Origin: Diplosphaera chodatii
Lineage: Eukaryota > Chlorophyta > Trebouxiophyceae > Prasiolales > Stichococcaceae
Reading direction: 5' to 3'
Assembly (NCBI GenBank): GCA_032358165.1
Contig: JAALGY010000042.1
Span: forward strand, 806,001-870,000
DNA: 64,000 bases
Shown in pieces: positions 1-10,219 of the stretch (the stretch's first letter is position 1; each line of letters begins with the position of its first letter). Both the position numbers and the translations under genes were made by a program. The notes under the pieces are model-generated. The model was not told the DNA's origin. It ran no database searches and saw only the letters and a list, made by a program, of their open reading frames with translations.

Positions 1-161
1 TCATCCTCGACAAGGTGCTGCACACCTGCACTGGCGCTGCTGCCCTTCCACCGGCGTGCATATGACAGCCAGACCTGGCCGCGATACCAGTATGACTGTG
101 CTGTCATGTTCATGTGTGTCTGAGCTCCTGTGTTTGCTCCTTGCAGTACTTCGACCTGTGA
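1..161 (+). CDS. possible C-terminal end of a gene entering from the left
   Basis: Weak call. Bases 1-14 can be read as the end of an exon (ILDK) followed by a donor GTGCTG at 15. A good acceptor (CTCCTTGCAG) ends at 146, and bases 147-161 then read YFDL followed by TGA. The phases agree (0/0), giving a C-terminus ILDK-YFDL-stop. Nothing in so short a peptide identifies the family, and the preceding exons lie outside the window. It could equally be chance. The long minus-strand ORF over 1-564 has no recognisable domain and I do not regard it as coding. Confidence 0.15.
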
Positions 162-833
162 GCAGCAGTCTGAAGTGGAGCGGAGAGGAGGAACACAGCA
201 GCAAAGCATGCGAGCACGCGGCTGGGCGCACATGCGGGGCGGGCACTGCAAAACCAGGACAGCTGTTGCAGCATCCAGTTTTGATGTTGCCAGGGCGACA
301 CACTGGTTTGGCAGCGGCTCCCCAGCATCGAGCAGCCCGCCGCTCGACCATGCTCGAGGGCGGGCCTGGCAGCCTGCGCCAGCTGAGCAGTCGTCTGTTT
401 GCATGGCCAGTATGACTTTGAGAGATGCCCTTTGTCGCCAGCTTTCTGTCAGCCATCGTTTTGCACAGTTTTTGGGGTCGGGGCAGCACGGACCACGGCC
501 TGGCAGCACCAGCACTTGCATGTGGCCGTTGATTGGGTTGGCAAACAGTGTGGCGTCTGAACACCGCCTGCTGGCATTGTAAGCCTCATGGTCACCACGC
601 ATGCTACAGAAAGCATCACAACATGCAACGCACAAGTCCCTGGCAGCACTACCACAGCCTACACCCGCGTCTCGAAGCACGGTTCCAGATCCACTGTTGA
701 AACTTTAAGTCATCGGAGCTCCCAACTCCTCACGGCACACTACAGGGCCGGCGTCTTTAGTTCTTTTAGCGCCTATATCCAGCAGGCAGCACGTCAAAAC
801 CCGTCAAAGACTGTGCTCGCCTTGTCACTCACG
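162..833. other. intergenic stretch, nothing recognised
   Basis: Several overlapping open frames occur on both strands, but none resembles a known domain and none is flanked by convincing splice sites. It is probably the 3' flank of the minus-strand DJ-1-like gene that ends at 834. Confidence 0.4.
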
Positions 834-2878
834 TCAAACTGCCAGCGACCCAAAGAGGTGGGGTGCTCCATCCATGTGCCTGCCTACCTCGATGGTGGCC
901 TCGGCTACGCCCTTGCTGCTGGCCGGGTTCTGGCCTGCAGCAAAACGATGTTCGAAATTGGCCTCGTCACATGTACAGCAGCTCTGGTAGCAAAGATCGT
1001 CATCTTGCACAGTCAGAGCACCTGTGATCAGCAGGCCATCGGTGCACACATGCGGTTGCCAGTCGTCTGCCTATATATTCGACATAGTTGAACAGTGTCA
1101 GGACTGCAGGCAGATGCAGGCATAAGTCAGCTCTCCAGCATCTTGCCACAGGGCGGGGCGCACACCTTGGTGTACAGCGCGCCCTCCTCCTCCAGCTTCG
1201 ACTGCAGAAGGAACGGCACCTGCAGGAGGCATAGGTGCGCCAGCTTGTTTGCCTGCCAACAGGGTGTATCAGCAACTTTGGCGCCATGCCCCTTTCCTGC
1301 ATCTGGCACCTATCCGACGCACCAGCTTGTCCTTCCCAACTGACCGCTCCTCGCTGCACATGAAAATCCCAGATCAGCGTGGGCGCTGCTGATACAAAAT
1401 TGCACGTACAGTGCGTCAGTCAGCTGCGCTGCCAGTCAGGCGCACACCTGTTGCTGAATGCAGTCACCTGCATGTCGTTCAGCAAGAACTTCAGCTGCTA
1501 CCGATCGGCGTCTTACAGATATGCTGGTGGACAGTGCATTGCAGCGGCAAGAGTGATGCAGGTAGCAAATACTACACCTCCTTGCCCTTGACCATCCACT
1601 CGCCATCGGCCGGGCGCTTGACATTGGTGAACGCCGCTGGCCCATGGCACACCGACGCTATGACCCTGGGCGCCTCGAGTGCGTTCATCTGCAAATGTGA
1701 CCAAGGAGCTCTTGTTACAGTCTGTCTTCGGTGCACATGTCCAGTATGCCTGCACGACTGCTCGACAGCGCTTGTCACCGTGTGCATAGCAGTGGACTGC
1801 ATGTGCACCTCGACATGCCTGCATGCACAGTTCCTGTTTGCTTCAGACACGTAGGTGTCAGGACCGCAGGGCGCATGTGGATCATTACCAGGGCGCGCTG
1901 CGTGGGTCGTTTGGCAAATCCATCATCGCGCCGTGGCCACCTACGTAGGGTGCAGCAGCAGCGCAACTGTCAGTAGTTGAGTGGCAGCGAGTCAGACCAT
2001 AGCACACAGCACAATAACGATGGTCATCATCTTCAACTCGTTAGGCGAGGAGGGGAATGCGCGTTATCGCCTGGGATGTACACGGCATCAAAGCGTGAGA
2101 CGTCCTCCACTTGCGAGGTGTGCAACGACTTCGTCAGAGCTGCCATAGCATCCGCTGCATCAGACGCAAGTAGCACCTGCCGATTATTGCTGCCCTCATG
2201 TATGCAGCCTGATTTATGTGACCACTTCATCAGTGTGTGGGTGCGCGTGCACAAGCATGCAAGCGCACGGTCGCTCAGAAACTTGCTGGCGCCTTCTGTG
2301 AGGTACCTGCAACCAGTATGGTGGACAGACACCCATGAGGTGGCACAGCACTGCACACATGCACAGCGCCTGATTGTGCCAGCCGACATCTGCACACTGC
2401 TGAGCTTACTTTTCATCCTCAACCGAGGCAGGATCCAGTGGAATTCTGCCGCCCTTGGGCGAGGCGATCACAGGGTCATAGCAGTAGTCCTGATCACATG
2501 CAAGCCCATGTCAGAAACTATGGCACGGCATAAGCTTTGCGGGCATGTACATGTGGCAATGCATGTGCATATGGCATGTGGACTGCAATACTGGCAGGGC
2601 ACGCTGCAGACATGCCTTGAAAATGTAGTAGGGCGTTGCCAGCTCCTCCTGCATTCGTTGGCAAGCACAAGCGGAGGCATCAACAGTCTGCCGCATTTTA
2701 GAAAAAAGGCTGGTAGAGGACTGCCTCGTCATGGCCTGCTGACCCTCGACAGCACCTCGACATGTATGTATGATCGCACCAGCCAGCAGCCGGTTGGTGC
2801 AGCCTCAGCACCAGTGCCCACTCTGTCAGCGCTTGTCGCAATGATCAGGATGCGCCCCTTCTGCATCTTTCCCGTCAT
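834..2878 (-). CDS. DJ-1/PfpI-family protein, intron-rich diverged paralogue
   Basis: A second copy of the DJ-1/PfpI (Hsp31-like) protein encoded at 3293-3979, split into about ten exons. Working down the minus strand, the segments align one after another with the intact copy: MTGKMQKGRILIIATSA (ATG at 2876-2878), EELATPYYIFKA near 2665, a segment ending GGRIPLDPASVEDEK near 2410, YLTEGASKF near 2305, DAVYIPG ending at 2071, GHGAMMDLPNDPRSAP from 1940, VIASVCHGPAAFTNVK near 1640, VTAFSN near 1470, LEEEGALYTK near 1170, and DGLLIT joined to GQNPASSKGVAEATIEV, ending at a TGA at 834. The nucleophile-elbow cysteine (VCHGP) and the GGHG loop are kept. The family includes chaperones, glyoxalase III and deglycase-like enzymes. 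One intron needs a GC donor at 2070. A stretch before VCHGP is shorter than in the sister, so an exon may be missing from my model or lost from the gene. It could be a decaying copy. Confidence 0.6.
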
Positions 2879-3292
2879 TCTGCTACTGCTGATGAGCTTG
2901 CCGGTGCCCTTGATGCTGGCAACTATACGTCAACGTTGTCACGGTCTCGAAGAGGTACTGATGTGTGCAACATGCCGGCCACCGGATTACTGTCGACATG
3001 GCAGGCACAGTCCACCGCCAGATAACTTTATGTTGGCTGAGGGTTTACTGATAACAGAGCCATTCTACCAAACCTGTGGACTTTCAAGAAGGTAGCGTCG
3101 TTGATGTATGTCGCACCAGCAAGTATGGTGTGTGCTGAAGTTTTATAATGCACTCAGCAGGCAGTGCAGAAGATGCACACCGAAAAGGATCGGAAATCAA
3201 CAGCAGTGTTCAGCGGCAGTCAACAGCAGTGTTCAACGGCGGCGTTGTTCCGATATTAGGGTACTGACAACGCTGCGGCCTATTTCCATGAC
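2879..3292. other. spacer between the two DJ-1-like genes
   Basis: It should hold the promoter of the copy at 834-2878 and the 3' flank of the copy at 3293-3979. No coding signal or repeat was recognised, apart from a short direct repetition of a CAACAGCAGTGTTCA-like word near 3195-3235. Confidence 0.4.
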
Positions 3293-3979
3293 TCACGTCT
3301 TCAGCGCTTCCAGCACTGCCTTGGCCACGCCCTCCGAGGACTGCGGGTTCTGGCCAGTGATCAGCTTGCCATCGGTTACCACGTGCGATGTCCAGTCACC
3401 GCCCTTCGTGTACAGTGCTCCCTCCTCCTTGATGCGGTCCTCGATAGAGAAAGGCATATACTTGACCTTCTCCACAGCCTCCTCCTCTGAGTTGGTGAAG
3501 CCGGTTGCCTTCTTGCCGTGCAGCAGCCACTTGCCGTCCGACAGCTTGACGTGGGTCAGCGCGATCGGACCGTGGCACACGCTGCTGACCACCTTGCCGG
3601 ATTCGTAGAAGTCAACCAGCAATTTCTGCAGAGTTGGGTTGTCTGGGCCATCCGCGCTGATGCCATGACCGCCCGGGATGAAGATGGCAGCGTACTCGCC
3701 GGTGTCAGTGACATCCTTTGCGGCCACGCTGTTCTCCATCAGCTTGACGGCCTCATCGTCTCCCTGGAACTTCTTGGCAGCCTCTGTCAGGAAGTCGCCA
3801 GACAGCGAGGCCTCGTCCAGCGGAATCTTGCCACCACTCGTTGACCCCAGGACCACATCGTAGCCAGCCTCCTTCCAGATGTAGTATGGCGCCGCGAACT
3901 CCTCCAGCCAGGAGCCAGTCTTCAGTCCGTTGAGATCAGTGGCGCTTGTGGCGATGATCAGGATCTTGCCGCTACCCAT
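3293..3979 (-). CDS. DJ-1/PfpI-family protein (Hsp31-like), intronless
   Basis: A single uninterrupted frame of 228 residues from ATG (3977-3979) to a stop at 3293-3295. Family members are typically about 190-240 residues, so it is full length. Visible landmarks are the first beta strand KILIIATSA, a FAAPYYIWKEAGYDV segment, the GGHG loop (IFIPGGHG), the nucleophile elbow VCHGPIALTHVK with the catalytic cysteine, and the C-terminal VTDGKLITGQNPQSS motif. Known relatives are cytosolic stress proteins with glyoxalase III, chaperone or deglycase activity. Which one applies cannot be told from sequence. The frame stays open upstream of the chosen ATG for 43 codons, but that part lacks family similarity, so the start is placed at MGSGKIL. 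The adjacent paralogue has many introns and this one has none, which suggests a cDNA-derived copy or wholesale intron loss. Confidence 0.95.
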   Translation of the reverse strand: MGSGKILIIATSATDLNGLKTGSWLEEFAAPYYIWKEAGYDVVLGSTSGGKIPLDEASLSGDFLTEAAKKFQGDDEAVKLMENSVAAKDVTDTGEYAAIFIPGGHGISADGPDNPTLQKLLVDFYESGKVVSSVCHGPIALTHVKLSDGKWLLHGKKATGFTNSEEEAVEKVKYMPFSIEDRIKEEGALYTKGGDWTSHVVTDGKLITGQNPQSSEGVAKAVLEALKT

Positions 3980-4977
3980 TGTGAATAGCTTCCGCTTGCT
4001 CGTGAAGGCGACACTAGAAGTGTTGGTATCGGGATGGGTTAGACTCTGCCAGAACAATTGCATGCACAGTAATGCATGCATAATATACACGCACGTGCCA
4101 GCTGCCACGCAGAGACAGCATCGTGCTGGAGGGCGGTCAACTCATCATGCTGCCACTGCCTTGCAGTGGTAGTGTGTCATAATCTCCAAGAGTGACAGGC
4201 AGGCCAGTACTCAAACTCTGCTTCCTCTGCTGCTGCTCGCCGCTGAACATCTATATGTTGAGCTGCGGCAACAATGTCATGACGTTCAACAGTGGTGTAC
4301 CTTGCTTCATCAGGGTGCCCTCACTCGCTGCAGCCAGCACCCATTTACACGGAGAGCAAGTTGATCAATCCGATGGTCTGCTTTGATACAGAAGCTTGCC
4401 ATCCTGTGCTATCTGGCCCACGTCTGAGGAGATCAAGCGTATCCGCGCAACCGCTACAAACCAAACACCTCGTGCTACCGCACTGCAGGGCAAAAGAACA
4501 GAAGTCAACATCTGCTCTGGGAGACAACGTCTGCGTGTCTGCTGAGCATGTCAAGTCAATGCTTGCAAGTGCCAAATGACGCAGCTGAATCATACCTATG
4601 AGGCTTTCGTCACAGCGCAGCGAGCCAAAATGTCCTGCACAGCCAGAAGAACCCTGTCAGCTGCACTGTGGCACTTGGCCAGTGACTGCGTTGCATCATG
4701 TACTCATATAAAACGCACCCTCATGCAGGATGCCCTGCCATGTGAACTTTGCATCGTCGGTGCTGCCAGTGCGGGTGCCACTTGTGCACGATGCAACTTG
4801 ATTCAGTATTGACGCTGGATCTGTGAGCCCAGGAAACTCTGCAGCTGCAGTAGGTTGCACACAGGTGCCTCAGTCCAACGTGGATGGCTCTGTGCACATG
4901 CCAGTCGCATGGTCGTGCACGAGCGAACACATGCATGTGGCGGGCAACTGGCAATGTATTGCAGACACGTCGCTTAC
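3980..4977. other. intergenic region, no gene recognised
   Basis: About 1 kb separates the intronless DJ-1-like gene from the last exon I can place for the first kinase-like gene. Short frames occur on both strands, without domain similarity or convincing splice signals. It should contain the promoter of the DJ-1-like gene and possibly an unrecognised terminal exon of the kinase-like gene. Confidence 0.35.
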
Positions 4978-7900
4978 TGTCCATACGCGCATACTGCCAC
5001 GGCGATAACACTTCCCAGATGACATGGATGTGCATGCTCCAAACCACACGGCCCTGCAACAAGCCAGTGCACTCGTGTGATGTGACCGTCACACCGCTTG
5101 CTGGACAGTAGCTACAGCAGTGTGCAGTCTGTGTCTTGTGCCTCTGCCTGTACACACAGCCGGAGCAAGGAAGACTACCTCAGTCATGACATTGGTGCGC
5201 AGATCACGGGAGGCCGCCAGCGCTGCATCGTGGTCTGCCAGTTTGCCGAGCGCATAGTCGCGCAGCGTCCGGACCAGTCCGGCGCGCTCTGCCACAAGGT
5301 CCTTGTTGATGCGCATGAATGCCCACCGTTCCTGCAAACATCAGGAATACGGGTGGATGTCCTGGCTGACTCTTATGTGATGTGAAGCCATTGTCAGAAG
5401 CATTACCAGGTTGCCGAGCCTATTTAGCAGGATGAGCAGCGCAGAGATGAGGTGCAACAGTTTCCAATAGCTGACCCGCTAACTTGACAAGGCCGCACAG
5501 CGGTGCCCACTGATCTCGAACGTGGACCTACCCGCAGAATGGCGTTGACCTGCTCCTGCGTCAGCCCGAGCCGCTCGACAATGTTTGGCCCCGCGTCTGC
5601 TGGTGTGGCGCCGCTGCCCGACCCCGGAGCTGAGTCGTGATCTGAAGCGCTGAGTGGCGCTGCGGCGCGCCCTTCGGCGCTGCCACCCGCTGATGGCGCT
5701 GATGACGGCGGTCTGGAGCCCGACCTGCAGAACGGTGTGTAAACTGACCGTTGATCCTTGCAATCCACTGCGACGCCAGGCTGGTGCATGACCATCTGGC
5801 AGGCAGCGCTCCCAGAAGGCATACTCAAGATGTGTCAGCTTGTGCATGCTGCGACCAGATGATATCGAGTGACATGCCCAGCAACAGCACATGTGGACTT
5901 GCTTGCGGCTCCGCTCGCTGGCTTTCGAGTTGCTGCGGATGGACGCTGCCACCGCCTCCGCCTCCGCTGCCGCGGCCTCGGCATAGCCAGCGGGCACAAG
6001 CGCCAGCAATGAGTCCAGCGACTCCATCTCCCTGAAGCGCTGTTCCCGCACCGCCTCGCACGACAGGGACAGCTGCAGCAGCAGTGCAAGCACTAGACTC
6101 GGGTTACCAGAAACTCAAACGGGCACATGCATGCATGCAGCGCCTGCTCGTAGGCGTACATCTGATGCCTAAATGCATCGGTGATGCGAGAGACGCTCAG
6201 ACCACCTTGGCGTTGACAGCCCAGCCATACTTCTGGTGCATGTTGATCAGCACGTTGTACGCCTCTGACCCTGGTTGCTCCACGTCGTCCTGCATCATCA
6301 ACCACAGTGGAGTACTCAGCTGACTTGCCTTCGCCGGGCCAGCACCAGGAGCGCCACCTGGCACACTGGTGACATGCCCTGCGGACAGTCAGTCCAGTGC
6401 CACGCCTGCAGCATGTGTGTACTAGAAGCCTGCACAAGGTGGGAGCACCGACCTGCGCAAGGCAGTGCAGCAGCACTTCCACCATCTTGCCATAGGCATC
6501 CCACTCCCGGGCGTCAAGAATGCGATCCACCTGTCACGATGTGGCGTCATCAGGCAACATCGGCAACAGGGAGTGTTGCGAAGGCAGTAGACACTCAGGC
6601 ACTGGCAGTGTGGCACTGACAGCGCTGCTGGCTGACCATGCATGCTCGCTGTGTATAACACCGCTGACAAAGTTCGTTATGTCAGGTTGTGAGAGTGTGA
6701 CGACAGTGTGTACCGGACTCTCAATGTAGCCGGCAGCATGGGCCTTCTCCTTCGAAGCAGTGGTTCCATCGCCATAGCATGTGTACACCCAGTGCCTGCA
6801 TATGAGGTGCAACTGTCCATGTGCAAATGCTCACGCCTATCTCACATTTGCCCAAGTTGCACAGTGCAGTTGTGTGTATGGAGCATGGCACTGCATGGGT
6901 GAGCGGCGCCTCACGTGATGGCATCCCAAACGGTCTGCATGCCCCCGTGAATCTGCAGATAGCGGAACGCTGTTGAAGGTCGGCGATATGCACCATCATC
7001 ATGGCAAGGGGGATTGCCAGATAGACGTGCAGCTCATGTGCTAGCTGCTGTGCAGGCATTGGCCGAGATATAACCAAACCCTCACCGGCACGCCAGAAGG
7101 TGGGTGAGCGTTCTGCCTTGGCTTCAGCGCAGGCGGGAGCTGGCTCTCCCGCCGGCTGAGCAGCAACACAAGCTCGCCTGTAGCAGAAACAGACTCCTCA
7201 ATTTTATTACTAAGGAGCTCGTCAGGTTTCCACAGGACGCTCTGCAGCGGCACATCGTGCCAGGCCAAAACTAAATCTTTCTCAAAAGTCCACACTACCG
7301 AATGAGGAAGTACCTGCTGTCGGCCGGGCGTCTGGATTCCTGTCTACGCACTGCACTATAAGGTCTGCCACTGCCTGCGGGCACTGCTCGCCACCTCTGC
7401 GTCAGCACAGCATGCTGTGTTGTGAGACCATGCTCTGACCATGATCTGCTGGCGAGCTTGCTTCATTAAACACGGTCTCCTCCAGGGCCCTTGATAGACA
7501 TGTGAGCAACATATGCTGTGGCAGGGTGCCATTTCGCACCGGAGCATGCGCTTGCGATCGAGCGCAGGGTCGCTGCCTGTGCACAACTGCCACAACAGCA
7601 CGCCAAAACTGTAGACATCGGCTGGCGGTGACGCAGCGCCTGGGATGCCATACATGATCTCTGGCGCCTGTGGTGATGAGGAGAGCCATCAGCAACACCA
7701 GGACAGAGCGGCGGTAGTGCCAGTGTTGAGGCTGGTGCGAGCCCCAGATGGTCTGATGATGACGTTCAGACATACTAAGCAAGTCAACGGCAACATGCCA
7801 GACTGCCGGGTATACTTGTTGCCGAGTGTTCAAGTGGCAGATTTGGAGCGACTCACCGTGTAGATGAACGGGCCCAGGTTCGACTTGGCTGCCAGATAGT

Positions 7901-9651
7901 CGTGGTGCATGAAGGCGGACAGCCCCGCATCCGCCAGCTTCACGTCCCGGCCATTGTCCCCCAGCAGCACTGCGGGAGGTACTCACGGCTCATCATGAAC
8001 CAGTCACAGATGCACGTCACCAAACAGTGCTAGTGCATGCACGACTAGGCAGCATGCAGTCAGCCATGCACAGCAAGAAATTGCGCTGGGCGCTTGCTGG
8101 AGCACGATATTTGCATCGCTGCACCTTTGGAGGGCCGCACATCGCCGTGGAAGATGCCGCGGGTGTGCAGCCAGTGCAGGCCGCGCGCCACTGCCAGCGC
8201 GATCTGCTGACCCGCGCCCTGGTCCCTGCTGCTGTTCAGGCCCCCTTGCTGCTGCCTGCGGCGACCCAATCAACCATGATTTGCGTTGCTGAGACACGTC
8301 CTCTGTTGCGTGGGTTGCATAGAGAGGGGGAGTATTTGTGATGTGTTGAATCTTGATCGCCATAGACACCCTCTAGGCGATATACGTAACATGGCGGCCC
8401 GCTGCCGGCACCCACCGCTTGTACCACAGCAGCTCGGGGGCGTGCGGCGCCGCCAGCGCCTCCCGCAGGCTGCCACGCTCGAACAGGTTACTGGCAATGT
8501 AAAAGCCGTAGCCAGGACCTGCGAATCGCATGCAATGCGGATGAAGTATACAAGCGCTGTACTGCATGTGTGCCATGGCGACAGCCCGAAGCAGCCCAAC
8601 GGCACCAACTCTTGCAGCAGAGCATTGTGACCGATGTTTTGCAACATGCGGCATCACAGACCTGGGATGCGTGCAAAGCCCAGGAGCTTGACTACGTGCG
8701 GGTCGCTGCAGCGCGTGAGCTTCGACACCAGGCGCAGCAGCTGCTGTTGCTCTTCCGCAGACAGCTGATACCGAAACTCACGCACGGCGATGGGGTGCAC
8801 CCCGCCCCGCAATGCCTTAAACACCTGCCACGCCATCAAGTCAAAGCTGCACACACTATTGCAGATGTATCCCACCGCTGTGGCAACAGGGCTGCACTTC
8901 ACATGGTCGCACCTGGCCTGCAGTGTTGCCTCCAAGAACCATGCGGCTGCCATTGCGCCTGCGTGCTTCCAAGCAAAGAGCATGACGCAGCCAGCGGTCA
9001 CCGAGCAGCGGCACACACACGCAGAACGGATCAGCAGTAGCGTAAGGCTGTCTGTCGGCCCACCTGTGGCACATTTTCAGAGAGGGCAGATCTGCGTCCG
9101 TGAACAGCTTTGTGCTGGCGGCGCCGGCGGCGCTGCCACCCGCAGCGTTCGGCGACACATCGCCCAGGCTGTCAAGCGCTACCTGTGCCAGCTGTTCGTC
9201 GCGCTCGATGGCCTCGTTTGTGCGCGCAAGTGCGCTCAGCCGCTCTGCCGCAACTTGCGCAGCTGCACAGCATGGCGCAGATGGTGATGAGCCATGGCAC
9301 CTGAGGTGTCGACCTACACCTGTGCGTGTACTGCAGCACGCGTGCCCTAGGTGAGCATGCTTTCATTCTGTGACAACACGTACACCAGCATATAGCACCT
9401 GCAGCCTCTCGGGACCGGCTGCGTATGGTCCATGGCCACCCGATCCACGACACCTTGTGAGAGTGCCGGCTTGCAGCCTGGTCATTCGGGCTGGCTGGAC
9501 TTGGCTGTGAGGGCGAATCAAGCTGCTGCTGGCCCAGATCCGACGTGTACCAGTAAACAGCTGCAAACCCCAAGGCGCCAGCCGCTGCTGCGACCGCCAC
9601 CGTGGTCGCAAGCGAGAGCGGCAGTGGCGGCGGCTGCTGCACATCCGTCAT
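4978..9651 (-). CDS. membrane-anchored protein with a kinase-like domain, copy 1
   Basis: Multi-exon minus-strand gene starting at ATG 9649-9651 (MTDVQQPPPLPL). The N-terminus carries one transmembrane helix (about residues 13-35) and a WPWT motif. The next segments match the neighbouring copy at 10220-14609 in the same order: ERLSALARTNEAIERD (about 9240), DADLPSLK, ALRGGVHPIAVREFRY (about 8800), FERGSLREAL (about 8470), ALAVARGLHWLHTRG with HGDVRPSK (about 8150), VKLADAG (about 7930), PEIMYG, DVYSFGVLLWQL (about 7620-7570). After the kinase-like domain come YTCYG (about 6790), ILDAREWDAYGKMVE, REQRFREMESLDSLLAL (about 6040), LTQEQVNAILRV (about 5550), a charged helical block near 5250 and IWEVLSPWQYARMD, where a GTAAGC donor follows at 4977. 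The beta-3 lysine position is Arg (IAVR), HRD reads HGD and DFG reads DAG, so it is likely a pseudokinase or an atypical kinase. Exon limits are approximate and the true 3' end is uncertain. Confidence 0.6.
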
Positions 9652-10219
9652 TGTGAGCGACTGCTGAACACTCAGCAGCCAGAGCCTCCTTGGGAGGCCC
9701 TAGTGCTCCTGCATGTGCGGTGTCTGGGCGCCCGCTCAGATCCCAGCACAATCCTAGCAAATGGCTCGCAAAACCGTGACGAGAAGTAACAGCCTGTTCA
9801 TCTGACCTGGCAGCGACCCGCAGGTGTGCGTGAACAGCTCAGCAATTCATGCAGAAAGTGACATCTGTGGTCAGGTCCATGTGCCCAAGATGATTGCTGT
9901 TGCACAGCCGCCCGGTGTGGCAAATCCGTGCCTCAACTGATTCATGTAGTGCAGCAAACAGAGGATTTGGATCGTGATCACTTTGCCAATGCCACGGGCC
10001 AGGTCGTGCTAGTGAGCCCATCAAAGCCCTCAAGGTGATGACGTGTGCCAGGCTGGCTGACCCTAGCTACCAGGTGCAACACCCCCTGCTTCCCCCTGGG
10101 TCATACAACAAGCATGAAGCAGCAAAGCACTGAATGGCCTCAATGAGTGTCAATCGAATATCTGCTCGCAATATTCATGATAGAGCACCCAAAGTCTCGC
10201 CATGTTCGAGCATTTTCAC
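9652..10219. other. spacer between the tandem kinase-like genes
   Basis: Both genes run on the minus strand, so this 570 bases should carry the 3' flank of copy 2 and the promoter of copy 1. No conserved exon or repeat was found. Confidence 0.4.

Noticed and set aside
1..564. 187-codon minus-strand open frame
   Set aside because: Composition and overlap with other long frames suggest a GC-rich chance ORF. It shows no domain and no splice context.
1977..3095. 372-codon plus-strand open frame
   Set aside because: It lies antisense to the exons of the intron-rich DJ-1 copy, which align with the sister protein. The plus frame has no recognisable content.
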